Shown here piece after piece: positions 42,695 through 51,856 of a DNA stretch of 64,000 bases. This DNA is from JAIBJN01 sp963847985 (GTDB lineage Bacteria; Actinomycetota; Thermoleophilia; Gaiellales; Gaiellaceae). Position numbers and translations under genes: made by a program. Location of the stretch: positions 186,001-250,000 of the forward strand of contig CAWKBS010000007.1 in NCBI GenBank assembly GCA_963847985.1, given 5' to 3'. Within the stretch, counting starts at the first letter, position 1, and each line of letters opens with the position of its first letter. The notes beneath the pieces were generated by a model, which saw only the letters and a program-made list of their open reading frames with translations, ran no database searches and had not been told where the DNA came from.

Positions 42695-42753
42695 AGCGTT
42701 CTCCTTCGGTCTCGATCTTGCTCGACTGGGTCACGGACACTCCAGAGCGTCTG
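42423..42753 (-). repeat. Near-identical direct repeat, copy 1
   Basis: This 330-bp segment covers the 5' part of paralog 1 plus its leader and matches 43353-43684 almost base for base (offset about 930 bp). At its right end it still carries a relic of the lipoprotein 3' end (TCACGGACACTCCAGAGCGT against TCACGGACACTGCAGAGCCT). Confidence 0.85.
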
Positions 42754-42766
42754 TCTGACATGACGG

Positions 42767-43624
42767 CTATCGAGCGCTAGCCGATGGTGACGTTTGATAA
42801 TCGGCGAGGAGAGCTTTGATGTCTTGAACTCCGAGGCCTGGATAGGCGCTGTAAAACCCAATGGCCGGATAGTTGTTTTCCAATGCCCACTGATAGAACG
42901 CCTGGGCGTTCTTTGCTACCGGGGTAGGCGGCGCGGCAACGATATGTGGAAAGAGAGTATCGAAGATGAGCGAGTTCTTATCTGCGAAGTCCTGGATGTA
43001 CTTCGCGAAATCACCGTCGAAGATCGTGAAGAAACCTAGGCGGTTGTTCTCGAAAGCCACGAAATGGGAGACATGCAGCGTCCCGATTGCATCCGACCCT
43101 TGTTTTGCCTTCTCTCCGACCCGGGCCCCCGTGGTCAGCTTCGAGGTAAAGGCCTCACGGCGTGACTTGAAGGTCCAGATAGTCAGCAGGCAACCCTGCG
43201 ACGTACTGCCCGTGAAGTCCGCCGCCCGCGCGGCCGCCTTGATCTCCTGAACCGAAGCGTCCTCGTACGCGAAGTACGTATCGATGGGCTCACGGACATG
43301 GTGCTTAAGCCATTTGATGACCCCCTGAGGGTCACTAGCCACAGGCGTGGCCGGAGGGTCGTCCACGTGCTCGAAAATGGCGTCAAACACTGGGCCGGCA
43401 CTCTCCACGAGCCGCTCAATATGCTGGTCGACCTCGCCGTCAATGTCCGAAAGGAAGAGAAGCTTCTCGTCTCCCTCGACCATGAAACGGGAGAAATGCA
43501 CGGTACCGAGGTCGTCCTGCGCCTTCGCGAGATCGGGCATCAAGGGGGGCAGCTCTTCGGGTAGCGCCTTGGCGTTGGCGGGACCCTTGATCGGGAAGTC
43601 AATGAGGAGATGACTTTGGCTCAT
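42767..43624 (-). CDS. DyP-associated double-domain protein, paralog 2
   Basis: The 285-aa protein is a close paralog of the 42694 gene. The first 90 residues differ by only a few changes (PEELPPLMPDLAKAQDDLG; DAIFEHVDDPPATPVA), while the centre has diverged (TSKLTTGARVGEKAKQGSDA against AKMVAPALIGKKGHDASDA). It has the same two-repeat build. The binding site AGGAGA before the ATG is shared, as is the leader. Recent tandem duplication plus gene conversion of the 5' part explains the pattern. It lies between the lipoprotein and paralog 1. Confidence 0.85.
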   Translation of the reverse strand: MSQSHLLIDFPIKGPANAKALPEELPPLMPDLAKAQDDLGTVHFSRFMVEGDEKLLFLSDIDGEVDQHIERLVESAGPVFDAIFEHVDDPPATPVASDPQGVIKWLKHHVREPIDTYFAYEDASVQEIKAAARAADFTGSTSQGCLLTIWTFKSRREAFTSKLTTGARVGEKAKQGSDAIGTLHVSHFVAFENNRLGFFTIFDGDFAKYIQDFADKNSLIFDTLFPHIVAAPPTPVAKNAQAFYQWALENNYPAIGFYSAYPGLGVQDIKALLADYQTSPSASAR

Positions 43625-43684
43625 AGCGTTCTCCTTTCGTCTCGACCTCGCTCGACTGGAGTCACGGACACTGCAGAGCCTCTG
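43353..43684 (-). repeat. Near-identical direct repeat, copy 2
   Basis: The partner of 42423-42753. This copy keeps the intact 3' end of the lipoprotein gene at its right edge, which shows that the lipoprotein side is the ancestral junction and copy 1 the derived one. Confidence 0.85.
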
Positions 43685-44150
43685 CGAGCTGCTGCGCCCC
43701 GTCGGCCGCCTCGCCGGCCGCGGCACGGGCGTCCTCCCCGCCGGACGTGGAGAGCGACTCCAGGCTGGCCGCAAGGTCGTCGGCGGCAGTCGCCGCGTCA
43801 GTAGCCCCGGCGGACGTGAGGGCTGCGGCAGCGGCCTCGAGAGCTGCTGCGAAGGATCCGAAGCCTGCAAGGGCTTCCTGGCCGGCCTCCGTCCCGCTGG
43901 TGGAGACCTCTGCGAGGTCCGCCTCCACGTCCGACAGCTCGGGACAGAGCTCCGCCTGAGCCTCCTGGAGGCTGTCGATGCCCTCATCGACGGTGCCTGT
44001 ACCCGCGTCGGCGTTGGTGGTTCCCGTCGCGGCCTCGGTCGGTGCGCTTTCGTCGTCATCCGAAGCGCAGCCGAGGGCGGGGACCACGACCAGCAAGGCA
44101 GCCGTGAGGGCAGCTGCGAAGCGGCGGGTCACGATGCGATTCGAGCTCAC
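43662..44150 (-). CDS. Small secreted lipoprotein, Ala-rich helical
   Basis: The 162-aa protein has a signal peptide with a lipobox (ALTAALLVVVPALGC, cleavage before Cys), an acidic Thr/Ala linker (SDDDESAPTEAATGTTNADA) and a long helical Ala-rich domain (LAGFGSFAAALEAAAAALTS) ending LAEALQCP. GTG 44150 has GGGAGG upstream. It heads the DyP operon, and palindrome site A lies 81 bp upstream. Function unknown; it may be an envelope stress lipoprotein. Confidence 0.85.
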   Translation of the reverse strand: MSSNRIVTRRFAAALTAALLVVVPALGCASDDDESAPTEAATGTTNADAGTGTVDEGIDSLQEAQAELCPELSDVEADLAEVSTSGTEAGQEALAGFGSFAAALEAAAAALTSAGATDAATAADDLAASLESLSTSGGEDARAAAGEAADGAQQLAEALQCP

Positions 44151-44157
44151 GGTCTGC

Positions 44158-44249
44158 CTCCCTGTTCCATTCCACTCTTGCTTGCCAGTTTCGCCCCCCG
44201 CTCGGCGTCATTACATCACCCGCCAGCCTCGTTCACCCGGGTGAAAGCG
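44158..44249 (-). repeat. Leader repeat shared with 49024-49114 (contains site A)
   Basis: About 90 bp from CTCCCTGTTCCATTCCAC through the palindrome are nearly identical to the region upstream of ndh. The copy in front of the lipoprotein keeps the same order and spacing, so a whole promoter cassette was duplicated. Confidence 0.8.
44232..44245. promoter_or_regulatory. Palindromic operator, site A (DyP operon)
   Basis: TTCACCCGGGTGAA, a perfect palindrome, lies 81 bp upstream of the lipoprotein start. On the minus strand it is followed 6 bp later by GGCGGGTGA, which also occurs at sites B (GGCGGGCGA), C, D and, less well, F. Confidence 0.7.
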
Positions 44250-44309
44250 GAGTCGTTGTCCGCAACGAGTCGCAGCCTCCGCCGTGCCAACGACTGTCGC
44301 CGTCGTCGC

Positions 44310-46211
44310 TCACACCGAGTACTCCTTCAACCGTTCGGCGACGATGATCCGCGCCGCCGCCTCGATCAGCGCCAGGTGTGAGAAGGCTTGCGGGAAGTTG
44401 CCCAGGTGCCGGGCGGTTTCGGTCTCGTACTCCTCCGCATAGAGCCCGAGCGGCGAGGCGATGCGGAGCAAGCGCTCCATCAGGTCACGCGCGCGCTGCT
44501 CTTCCCCGACGATCGTCAGGGCGGAGACGAGCCAGAACGAGCAGATGAGGAAGGTCCCCTCCTTGCCGGAGAGGCCGTCGTCGGTCTCGTCGGTCCGGTA
44601 GCGCAGGACGAAGCCGTGCTCGGTCAGCTCCTCGGCGACGGCGAGGACCGTCTTGTGCAGGCGATCGTCGTCGCGCGGCAGGAAGCCGAAGATCGCCGCC
44701 AGGAGGGTCGAGGCGTCCAGCGCGTCGGTGTCGTAATGCTGTCGGAGCACTCCCCGGTCGCTCACGCCACGCGCGAGGATGTCCTCCCGGATCTCGGCCG
44801 CCGTTGCGGCCCACGTCGCCTCCAGCTCGGCATCGCCGCGGATGTTCGCGAGCTTTGCGGCGCGATCCAGGGCGACCCAGCACATGAGCTTCGAGGAGAC
44901 GTAGTGCTGCGGCTTCCCGCGCGCTTCCCAGATGCCCTGGTCTGGGCTCTGCCAGACGCGAGTCGCGCACTCCGCCTGGGCCTGGACGATCGGCCATAGG
45001 CTCCGCGGCAATCGCTCGCTCCTGCGTGTGTGGAGCAGGATCGAGTCGAGAACGGCCCCGAAGACGTCGTTCTGACGCTGGTCGAAGGCGCCGTTGCCGA
45101 TCCGCACCGGCCGGGCGCCGGCGTACCCGGAGAGCTCGTCCCGCGTCGACTCGGTGAGGTCGCGCCGGCCGTCGATCCCGTACATGATCTGGAGACCGCC
45201 GTCCTCATTGGCCTCGAGATCGGAGACGAACTGCATGAACTCGTCGGCCTCCCAGTCCAACATGAGGTAGTGCAGTGCCTGGAGCGTGAAGGTCGAGTCG
45301 CGCATCCAGGCGTAGCGGTAGTCCCAATTGCGTTCGCCGCCGGGGGTTTCCGGCAGCGAGGTCGTCAGCGCGGCCACGGTGGCGCCGGTCGGCATGTAGG
45401 TGAGGCCCTTGATCGTAAGGGCCGAGCGCTGGATGATCGGCCGCCAGCGGTGGTCGACGAAGCGCGCGGCTCCGAGCCACTTGCGCCAGTAGCGCGTGGT
45501 CGCAGCGAGCCGAGCGGCGGCGTCATCGACGTCTGTGGGCGAGGCGAGCCCCTCCGCCCACGAGAGGGAGCAGAAGGCCCGGTCGCCTTGTCGGAGGGTG
45601 TGCCGCGCCCGGACGCGACCGCGCTCGATCCCGAGCGCCATGTCGGTCTGGAGCCTGATCGTGACGTCGGCACCGCTGGCGTCGGCCGTCTGGCGGCTTC
45701 CGTCGACGAGCGTCCACTCGGCCTGGGCGCGACCGTAGTCGAAGACCGGCTCGCAGACGAGCTCGACGTCGACCTGTCCGGCTACGCACTCCACAGTCCG
45801 CACCAAGACGTGGTCGGCGTCGTCGTCGGCAGGGGGTCGGGTATGCGGCGTGACTTCGTCCTCGTGGTCCCACGGGCCCATCGTCAGCGCGTCGCGGACA
45901 AGGATCCACCCCGTGGGCGTGTTCCATGTCGTGACGAGTGTGTTGGTGCCGGGCTCGTACTGCCGCTGCGTCGGGACGGTGATGCCGAACGGCGCGATCC
46001 GGAAGCTCCCCGCCTGTCGGTCGAGGAGGCTGCCGAAGACGCTCGGGGAGTCGAAGCGGGGCACGCAGAGCCAGTCGACCGACCCATCCGGGGCGACCAG
46101 CGCTCCGGTGTGACAGTCGGAGAGAAACCCGTAGTCCGCGATCGGCGGGAACGGCGATGGCGCCGCTGCGCTCTGCTCTTTCGGCTCCGGCGTTGTCTTC
46201 GTGCTGCTCAT
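44310..46211 (-). CDS. Glycoside hydrolase family 15 protein (trehalase/glucoamylase-like)
   Basis: The 633-aa enzyme has the N-terminal beta domain of bacterial GH15 (PPIADYGFLSDCHTGALVAP, DGSVDWLCVPRFDSPSVFG) and the (alpha/alpha)6 barrel with GGERNWDYRYAWMRDSTFTL and later GIWEARGKPQHYVSSKLMCW. These are typical of actinobacterial proteins that include trehalases. Trehalose or short alpha-glucans are the likely substrates. It is the third gene of ndh-zwf-GH15, which would link sugar release to NADPH production by Zwf. Confidence 0.9.
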   Translation of the reverse strand: MSSTKTTPEPKEQSAAAPSPFPPIADYGFLSDCHTGALVAPDGSVDWLCVPRFDSPSVFGSLLDRQAGSFRIAPFGITVPTQRQYEPGTNTLVTTWNTPTGWILVRDALTMGPWDHEDEVTPHTRPPADDDADHVLVRTVECVAGQVDVELVCEPVFDYGRAQAEWTLVDGSRQTADASGADVTIRLQTDMALGIERGRVRARHTLRQGDRAFCSLSWAEGLASPTDVDDAAARLAATTRYWRKWLGAARFVDHRWRPIIQRSALTIKGLTYMPTGATVAALTTSLPETPGGERNWDYRYAWMRDSTFTLQALHYLMLDWEADEFMQFVSDLEANEDGGLQIMYGIDGRRDLTESTRDELSGYAGARPVRIGNGAFDQRQNDVFGAVLDSILLHTRRSERLPRSLWPIVQAQAECATRVWQSPDQGIWEARGKPQHYVSSKLMCWVALDRAAKLANIRGDAELEATWAATAAEIREDILARGVSDRGVLRQHYDTDALDASTLLAAIFGFLPRDDDRLHKTVLAVAEELTEHGFVLRYRTDETDDGLSGKEGTFLICSFWLVSALTIVGEEQRARDLMERLLRIASPLGLYAEEYETETARHLGNFPQAFSHLALIEAAARIIVAERLKEYSV

Positions 46212-46234
46212 GTCCTCACCTCACCTTGTCGTGC

Positions 46235-47626
46235 TCAAGTCGCCAACCATGGCCCGTACCACCGCTCGTGGCCGGCGACCAGCTCGTCCGCGGCCTTCGG
46301 GCCCCACGTTCCGGGCTTGTACGGATGCACGGGCGGGGGCGCGTCGAGGAGCGGCTGCATGATGCGCCACGTCTCCTCGACGCCGTCCTGACGTGTGAAG
46401 CGGGTGCCCTGGCCCACAATCGCGGCATGCAGGAGGATCTCGTACGGGGTCGCGCCCTCTCCCCCCTCCTCGGCGAACTCCGTGTCGAGCGTGATCGTCT
46501 CGGCCTTCGCAGCGTCTGCCCGGAAGGCGCCGAGTCGCAGCTGCACACCCGTCGACGGATCGAGCTTGATCACGAACTGGTCGGGCTCAGCGGTGTCCTC
46601 AATCACCGAGAAGCCGAGCTTCGGAGGGCGCTTGAAGACGAGCCTCACCTCGGTCTGCGTCGCCGGCAGGAGCTTTCCGGTCCGGATGAAGAACGGCACG
46701 CCCGACCAGCGCCAGTTGTCGATGTCGAGGCGCAGCGCAGCGAACGTCTCCGTGGTCGAGTCCGGCGCGACGCCGTCGACCTCGAGGTAGCCGTCGTGCT
46801 GGCCCCGGACGTAGTGGGCCGGGCTCGCCTTCGCAACGGCCCGGAAGAGGGCGACGATGCAGTCCTTCAGCGTCTCGGGGTCGCCACCCGACGGCGGCTC
46901 CATCGCCGTCGCGCCCACGACCTGCATGAGGTGGTTGACTACGACGTCCCGGAGCGCGCCGACCGGGTCGTAGAAGTGCCCGCGGCCCGCGACTCCGAAG
47001 TCCTCCGCCAAGGTGATCTGCACGCAGGACACGTAGTTCCGGTTCCAGACAGGCTCGAGCATCGTGTTCGCAAAGCGCAGGAAGAGGATCTCCTGGAGGC
47101 CCATCTTCCCGAGGAAGTGGTCGATCCGATACAGCTGGGACTCATCGAGGGACTGGTGGAGCTCGTCGGCGAGCGCTCGCGCGGACTCGAGGTCGTGGCC
47201 GAACGGCTTTTCCACGACCACCCGCGCCGAGGTCGTCAGGCCCGCGTCGGCCAGCCCCTTGACCACCGTGCCGAACAGGAAGGGCGGGATCTCGAGGTAG
47301 AAGACGGGCATCGAGGCGCCCTCGATCGCCTTGCCGACCCGGGCGTACGTGTCCGCGTCCGCGAAGTCTCCCGGCACGTACGAGAGCCGGGCGGCGAAAC
47401 GGTCGAACACCTCCTCGTCGACCTGCTCCCCGGTTCCGTCGATCGACTCGCGGGCGCGCTGCACCAGCTGGTCGACGGTCCAGTCGTCGCCCGCCACGCC
47501 CACGATGGGGCACTGGAGCAGCCCGCGCGCCTCGAGCCGGTAGAGCGAGTGGAAGGTCATTACCCTCGCCAGGTCGCCCGTGATCCCGAAGACGACGAAG
47601 ACGTCGGCCGCCGCAGGTTGGTTCAT
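46235..47626 (-). CDS. zwf: Glucose-6-phosphate 1-dehydrogenase
   Basis: The 463-aa enzyme oxidises glucose-6-phosphate to 6-phosphogluconolactone with NAD(P)+. The N-terminal Rossmann motif is VFVVFGITGDLARVMTFHSL and the substrate-binding signature is LYRIDHFLGKMGLQE, with the conserved RVVVEKPFGHDL block before it. ATG 47626 overlaps the ndh stop in ATGA. A gluconolactonase or Gnd gene is absent nearby, so this copy may be a stress-linked isozyme for NADPH supply. Confidence 0.95.
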   Translation of the reverse strand: MNQPAAADVFVVFGITGDLARVMTFHSLYRLEARGLLQCPIVGVAGDDWTVDQLVQRARESIDGTGEQVDEEVFDRFAARLSYVPGDFADADTYARVGKAIEGASMPVFYLEIPPFLFGTVVKGLADAGLTTSARVVVEKPFGHDLESARALADELHQSLDESQLYRIDHFLGKMGLQEILFLRFANTMLEPVWNRNYVSCVQITLAEDFGVAGRGHFYDPVGALRDVVVNHLMQVVGATAMEPPSGGDPETLKDCIVALFRAVAKASPAHYVRGQHDGYLEVDGVAPDSTTETFAALRLDIDNWRWSGVPFFIRTGKLLPATQTEVRLVFKRPPKLGFSVIEDTAEPDQFVIKLDPSTGVQLRLGAFRADAAKAETITLDTEFAEEGGEGATPYEILLHAAIVGQGTRFTRQDGVEETWRIMQPLLDAPPPVHPYKPGTWGPKAADELVAGHERWYGPWLAT

Positions 47627-48940
47627 CCCACTCTCCCCTCGTCGTCCGTCCGCACCGTGATCCGGCCGGCGCGCTGGTGCGAGAACCCCGCCCACGTCCA
47701 GTCCGCGATCGCCTTGGCCCGGTCCCCACCGGTGGAGAGAAGCGCGAGATGGACGGTTCCCCAAGCGAGGGCGGCAGTCTTGCCCTTGATCGTGCGCCCG
47801 CTGGCGGTCTGAATCACCGCCGCGCCGCGGCCGATCGTCGCCATCGTGCCCTTGTCGTGGTACACGAAGGGTTCGGTCTCCTTCCCCGCCACGCGCCGCG
47901 CCACGTTCTCTCCGGCGCGCTCGCCGGCCTGGAGGGCGACCGAGCCGAGCTGCGGGAGGACCTTGCCCGTCTTCGCGTCGGTGATCCAAGCGACGTCGCC
48001 GACGGCAAAGACCTCCGGGTGCCCGGCAACCGTGAGATCCGGCCCGACCGGGATCCGGTTCCCCTTCTCCAGCTCGAGCCCGAGCGAGGCGACGATCGGG
48101 TTGGCCTGGAGGCCGGCGCCCCAGACCAGCGTGTGGGCTTCGAGGACGGTGCCCGATTCGAGCGTGACCCGAGTCGGCTCCACGGAAGACACGAGCTCGC
48201 CGACCATGACCTCGACGCTGAACTTCTCGAGAGCCTTCTTGGCGTAGTCGCGGAGGTCCTTCTTGAACATCGATGAAGAGCTCGGGCGCTGCCTCGACGA
48301 GGATGATCCGGGCCTTTTCCTGCGGCAGGCTCGGGTAGTCCTTGGCGAAGCTCTCCCGGTAGAGCTCGGCCAGCGCGCCGGCGCTCTCGACCCCCGTCGG
48401 GCCGCCGCCGACGACGACGACGTTGAGCGCTCCGTCGTCCACGAGCGCCGGGTCTCGGTCCGCCGCCCCCCACATGCGCAGGATGTGCTCCTTGAGGCGC
48501 ACGGCGTCGGACAGCGTGTACATCGGAAACGCGTGCTCCGCGGCGCCCTCGGTTCCGAAGAAGGTGACCTCGGCGCCGACCGCGAGCACCAGGTAGTCGT
48601 ACTCGAGCGGAGCCATCTCAGCGAACTGCACCCGGCGGCCCCCGAGGTCGATCCCGGTCACGGTCGCCTGCTTGACGGCGAGGTTGGGCTGCTCGTGGAA
48701 GAGATCCCGGAGCGCGTGCCCGACGACGGCCGTTTCGAGCAGGGCGGTCGCCAACTGGTAGAGGAGGGGCTGGAACGTGTGGTAGTCGTGCTTGTCAACG
48801 AGCACGACCTCGGCTTCGACGTCCTTGAGGGCGCGGGCGGCCCCGATCCCGCCGAAGCCGCCGCCGAGGATGACGACGCGCGGGCGCCGCTCGTGCTTGT
48901 CGCTGGGCTCAGTGCTCTCCGTCACGGCCTTGCTCCCCAT
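47623..48940 (-). CDS. ndh: Type II NADH dehydrogenase, frameshifted
   Basis: The N-terminal half (ATG 48940 to about 48270) has the FAD motif VVILGGGFGGIGAARALKDV and the NADH motif VVVVGGGPTGVESAGALAEL. The second half continues in another frame (MFKKDLRDYAKKALEKFSVE, GHPEVFAVGDVAWITD). Joined, they give about 438-440 aa, the normal length for NDH-2. The shift sits in ATCGATGTTC near 48268. The enzyme passes electrons from NADH to quinone without pumping protons. It heads the unit controlled by site B. Confidence 0.88.
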
Positions 48941-49023
48941 CAGGCTTCACCTCGCAGGCCGGTGTGCATCGTCAGGCGCCAGGATTTGAGAAATTCGTGG
49001 ACTGGGACCGCCCACGGGTCTGG

Positions 49024-49114
49024 CTCCCTGTTCCATTCCACGCTGGCTTGCCAGTTTCGCCCTCCGCTGGCGTCGTTACATCGCCCGCCAGCCTCGTTCA
49101 CCCGGGTGAAGCGG
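49024..49114 (-). repeat. Leader repeat shared with 44158-44249 (contains site B)
   Basis: The ndh copy of the duplicated promoter cassette. It differs from the lipoprotein copy by scattered substitutions and a few small indels, and keeps the palindrome perfect. Confidence 0.8.
49097..49110. promoter_or_regulatory. Palindromic operator, site B (ndh-zwf-GH15 operon)
   Basis: TTCACCCGGGTGAA lies 156 bp upstream of the ndh start and about 65 bp from the end of the response-regulator gene. It is the farthest of the six sites from its gene. Confidence 0.7.
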
Positions 49115-49175
49115 TCGTCTCTGCCCGGCGGGTCTAGCGTCGCCGGGTTCTCAGCCGGAAGGCGGCACCCTCCGG

Positions 49176-49871
49176 TTACGTCGGTGCGGAGCCCTCGCCC
49201 CCGTCCGTCGCTCCGTCGTAGAGAAAGAGCAGGGCCGCTTTCACCCGTCTGCTGACGTCCTCCGCCTCGGCGAGGCCCAGCTTCAAGAAGATGGAGTGGA
49301 TGTGCTTCTCGACGGCTCGTTTGCTGAGCACGAGAGACTCGGCAATCGCTGTATTGCTCTTTCCCTGGGCGATCTCCCCAAGGACCTCGAGCTCCCGCGG
49401 GGTGAGCTCGGCGAGCGAGGGGCGCCCGTGGCGTGCCTTGGCGGTCACGAGCACCTCGACGACCTTGGGATCGATGACCGATCCGCCGGCAGCGACGGAC
49501 TCGATGGCTGAAACGAGCTGTACGGGGTCACGCACGCCCTCCTTGAGCAGGTAGGCGCGCCCGTCCGAGCCGGTCTCGAGGAGCTTCAGCGCGTACGTCG
49601 GCTCCGCGTACTGGCTGAGGATGACCACACCTACCTCAGGATGGAGCTGCCGCAGCTGGGCTGCAACCTGGATGCCCTCGTCGGTGTTCGAGGGCGGCAT
49701 TCGAATATCGCTCACCACCACGTCCGGACGGACGGCCTCGACCGCCCGGAGGAGCGACGGCATGTCGGCGCACGCGGCCACGACTTCGATACCCGGGTGA
49801 GCGGCGAGGAGCTGCTGGATCCCCTCCAAGACGAGAAGGCTGTCGTCGGCGACGGCGACTCGAATCACCAT
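49176..49871 (-). CDS. NarL/FixJ-family response regulator
   Basis: The 231-aa protein has a receiver domain (IRVAVADDSLLVLEGIQQLL; phospho-acceptor Asp in RPDVVVSDIRMPP; Lys in AYLLKEGVRD) and a LuxR-type helix-turn-helix (LTPRELEVLGEIAQGKSNTA, SLVLSKRAVEKHIHSIFLKL). ATG 49871 opens the receiver exactly. It diverges from a HisKA_3 sensor kinase gene, its obvious partner. NarL-type dimers bind palindromes, so it is a candidate reader of the TTCACCCGGGTGAA sites. Confidence 0.93.
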   Translation of the reverse strand: MVIRVAVADDSLLVLEGIQQLLAAHPGIEVVAACADMPSLLRAVEAVRPDVVVSDIRMPPSNTDEGIQVAAQLRQLHPEVGVVILSQYAEPTYALKLLETGSDGRAYLLKEGVRDPVQLVSAIESVAAGGSVIDPKVVEVLVTAKARHGRPSLAELTPRELEVLGEIAQGKSNTAIAESLVLSKRAVEKHIHSIFLKLGLAEAEDVSRRVKAALLFLYDGATDGGEGSAPT

Positions 49872-50005
49872 GGCGGAACGATAGAGCGGAACGGTAGGCG
49901 CCACGTGTCGATGTGGTGAACGATCACCCGGCCGAGTAGACAGGCCCGGCGATCGCGGCAACACTACCGCTTGCTGCAGTTGCCTCGAACTCCGAAGGAG
50001 CGGGT

Positions 50006-51856
50006 GTGTCGACGATCTCCGCAGGATCGAGCGGCGCCGCGACGGTCCCCACCACGGCGGTGATCTCCACCCGGCGCAGCTTGCTGGCTGCCTTCGCGGC
50101 CGGCCTTCTCGTCGCGATCGGCGCAGGCCTGCTCCTCGCGACGAGCGACCATCTCGTCGACCCGGTGGCATTCGGCCTGGCGACCTCCGTGATGGTCGTG
50201 GGCTGGTTCAGCGCGGCGCTCTATTGGCTGGTTCGACGCCCTGGCAATCGACTCGGTTCCATCCTTCTCGCGGTCGCGGTCTGCACGGTCTTGATGTCGC
50301 TTCAGGGGGCGACCCAGCCCCAGCTCCACAGCATCGGTGTGTTGGCCGATTGGCTGCTTGTTCTTCTCTGGTTTTACGTCGTCTTCGCGTTCCCGAAGGG
50401 TCGCATCGAGAGTCGCGTCGGATGGGCGCTGCTCGGCGCGATCGCGCTCGAACGACTGGAGTCGTACGTCCCCTCCCTCCTTTTCTCGCCGGTCGTCAAT
50501 GGCAGTTTTCCGCAGGCCACCTGCAACGCTGCGTGTCCCGCGAACGGCTTCATGATCGCCGATCGGCCGACGATCGCCGACGGTCTCTTCAGCAGCGACG
50601 TCACAACCCACTACCTGTTCGCGGTCCGCTCCGCAATCTTCGTCTACTTGATCTACCGGCTAGCGACGGCGACGCGGCCACGGATGCGGGCACTCCTGCC
50701 TGTCTACGTCCCGGTTCTGATGACCATCGCTCTGCTCGTGGTCTTCTACGCAGCCCGTCTCGAGCTCGTGCACCTGGATGCGGGCGCGCTCTCGAAGCTG
50801 AGCTGGCTGGCCACCATCGGTATCAGCGCAGCGCCATACGGATTTCTGCTTGCGGTCGTGGTGAGCACGTTCTTCGCCGCGACGGCGTTGAAAAGGATCG
50901 TCTCCCGGCTGGTGGAGAACCCGAGCGCCTCTCAGCTGCGCACGACGCTGGCCGATGCACTCGATGATCCGTCGCTCGAGCTCGGGTTCCGTCTCGAGCA
51001 GGCCGGCGGCTTTGTCGACTCGGCCGGCAAGCCTCTTGCATCCACGCCTCCGGCCGGCCAGTCGTCGACTCCGGTCACGCGGAACGGCGAAACCGTGGCC
51101 GTGATCAGGCACGACGCGGCTCTGGACACCGACCCGGAGCTCGTCGCTGCCGCGGGTCAGGCGCTGCTGCTGGCCATCGAGAACGGTCGCTTGACGGCCG
51201 AGCTCGAGTCGACGAACGCAGAGCTCCGCGCAACGCGCGCACGCATCGTGGCCACAGGCGACGCCGAGCGCCGCAGGATCGAGCGCGACCTCCATGACGG
51301 GGCGCAGCAACATTTGGTCGCACTCAGCATGAAAGTCGGCCTGGCCCGCGAACTCGCCGATCCAGAGGCTGCGCAGCGGCTCGACGACGTCGGCGAAGAG
51401 CTCGAGGAGATTCTGGTGGAGCTCCGCGACCTCGCCCATGGCCTCTACCCGCCGGTGCTTCGCGAGTTCGGACTCCGGGAGGCTCTGGCCAGCGTCGTGC
51501 GGCGTTCGGCTCCCCCGGCAAAGCTCGAGGCACCAGCGATCGGCCGCTACTCCGAAGACGTGGAGGCCGCCGTCTACTTCTGCTGCGTGGAAGGTCTCCA
51601 GAACGCCGCCAAGCACGCCGGTCTGGGTGCGACCGCGGTAATTCGGCTCTGGGAGCGCGATGGCCGGCTCGACTTCGAGATCGTCGACGACGGCGCAGGC
51701 TTCGACGGCGAGTCGGCCTGGGGGTCACGGAACGGCTTCACGAACATGACCGACCGCATGGCCAGCGTCGGAGGCACGCTCTCCGTCGATTCCGTGCAGG
51801 GGCAGGGCACGACAGTCCGAGGAAGCCTCCCGGTCACGACCTCGGTTGGAGCCTAG
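50006..51856 (+). CDS. Membrane sensor histidine kinase, HisKA_3 (NarX/LiaS-like)
   Basis: The 616-aa protein begins with several transmembrane helices (about residues 25-300, for example LLAAFAAGLLVAIGAGLLLA). A short GAF-like stretch follows, then the dimerisation helix with the phospho-His (DAERRRIERDLHDGAQQHLV) and a HATPase_c domain (EGLQNAAKHAGL, FEIVDDGAGFDG). The membrane part has cysteines (CNAACPANG) that could sense redox state. GTG 50006 has GGAGCGG upstream. It should phosphorylate the divergent NarL-type regulator. Confidence 0.9.
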   Translation: MSTISAGSSGAATVPTTAVISTRRSLLAAFAAGLLVAIGAGLLLATSDHLVDPVAFGLATSVMVVGWFSAALYWLVRRPGNRLGSILLAVAVCTVLMSLQGATQPQLHSIGVLADWLLVLLWFYVVFAFPKGRIESRVGWALLGAIALERLESYVPSLLFSPVVNGSFPQATCNAACPANGFMIADRPTIADGLFSSDVTTHYLFAVRSAIFVYLIYRLATATRPRMRALLPVYVPVLMTIALLVVFYAARLELVHLDAGALSKLSWLATIGISAAPYGFLLAVVVSTFFAATALKRIVSRLVENPSASQLRTTLADALDDPSLELGFRLEQAGGFVDSAGKPLASTPPAGQSSTPVTRNGETVAVIRHDAALDTDPELVAAAGQALLLAIENGRLTAELESTNAELRATRARIVATGDAERRRIERDLHDGAQQHLVALSMKVGLARELADPEAAQRLDDVGEELEEILVELRDLAHGLYPPVLREFGLREALASVVRRSAPPAKLEAPAIGRYSEDVEAAVYFCCVEGLQNAAKHAGLGATAVIRLWERDGRLDFEIVDDGAGFDGESAWGSRNGFTNMTDRMASVGGTLSVDSVQGQGTTVRGSLPVTTSVGA

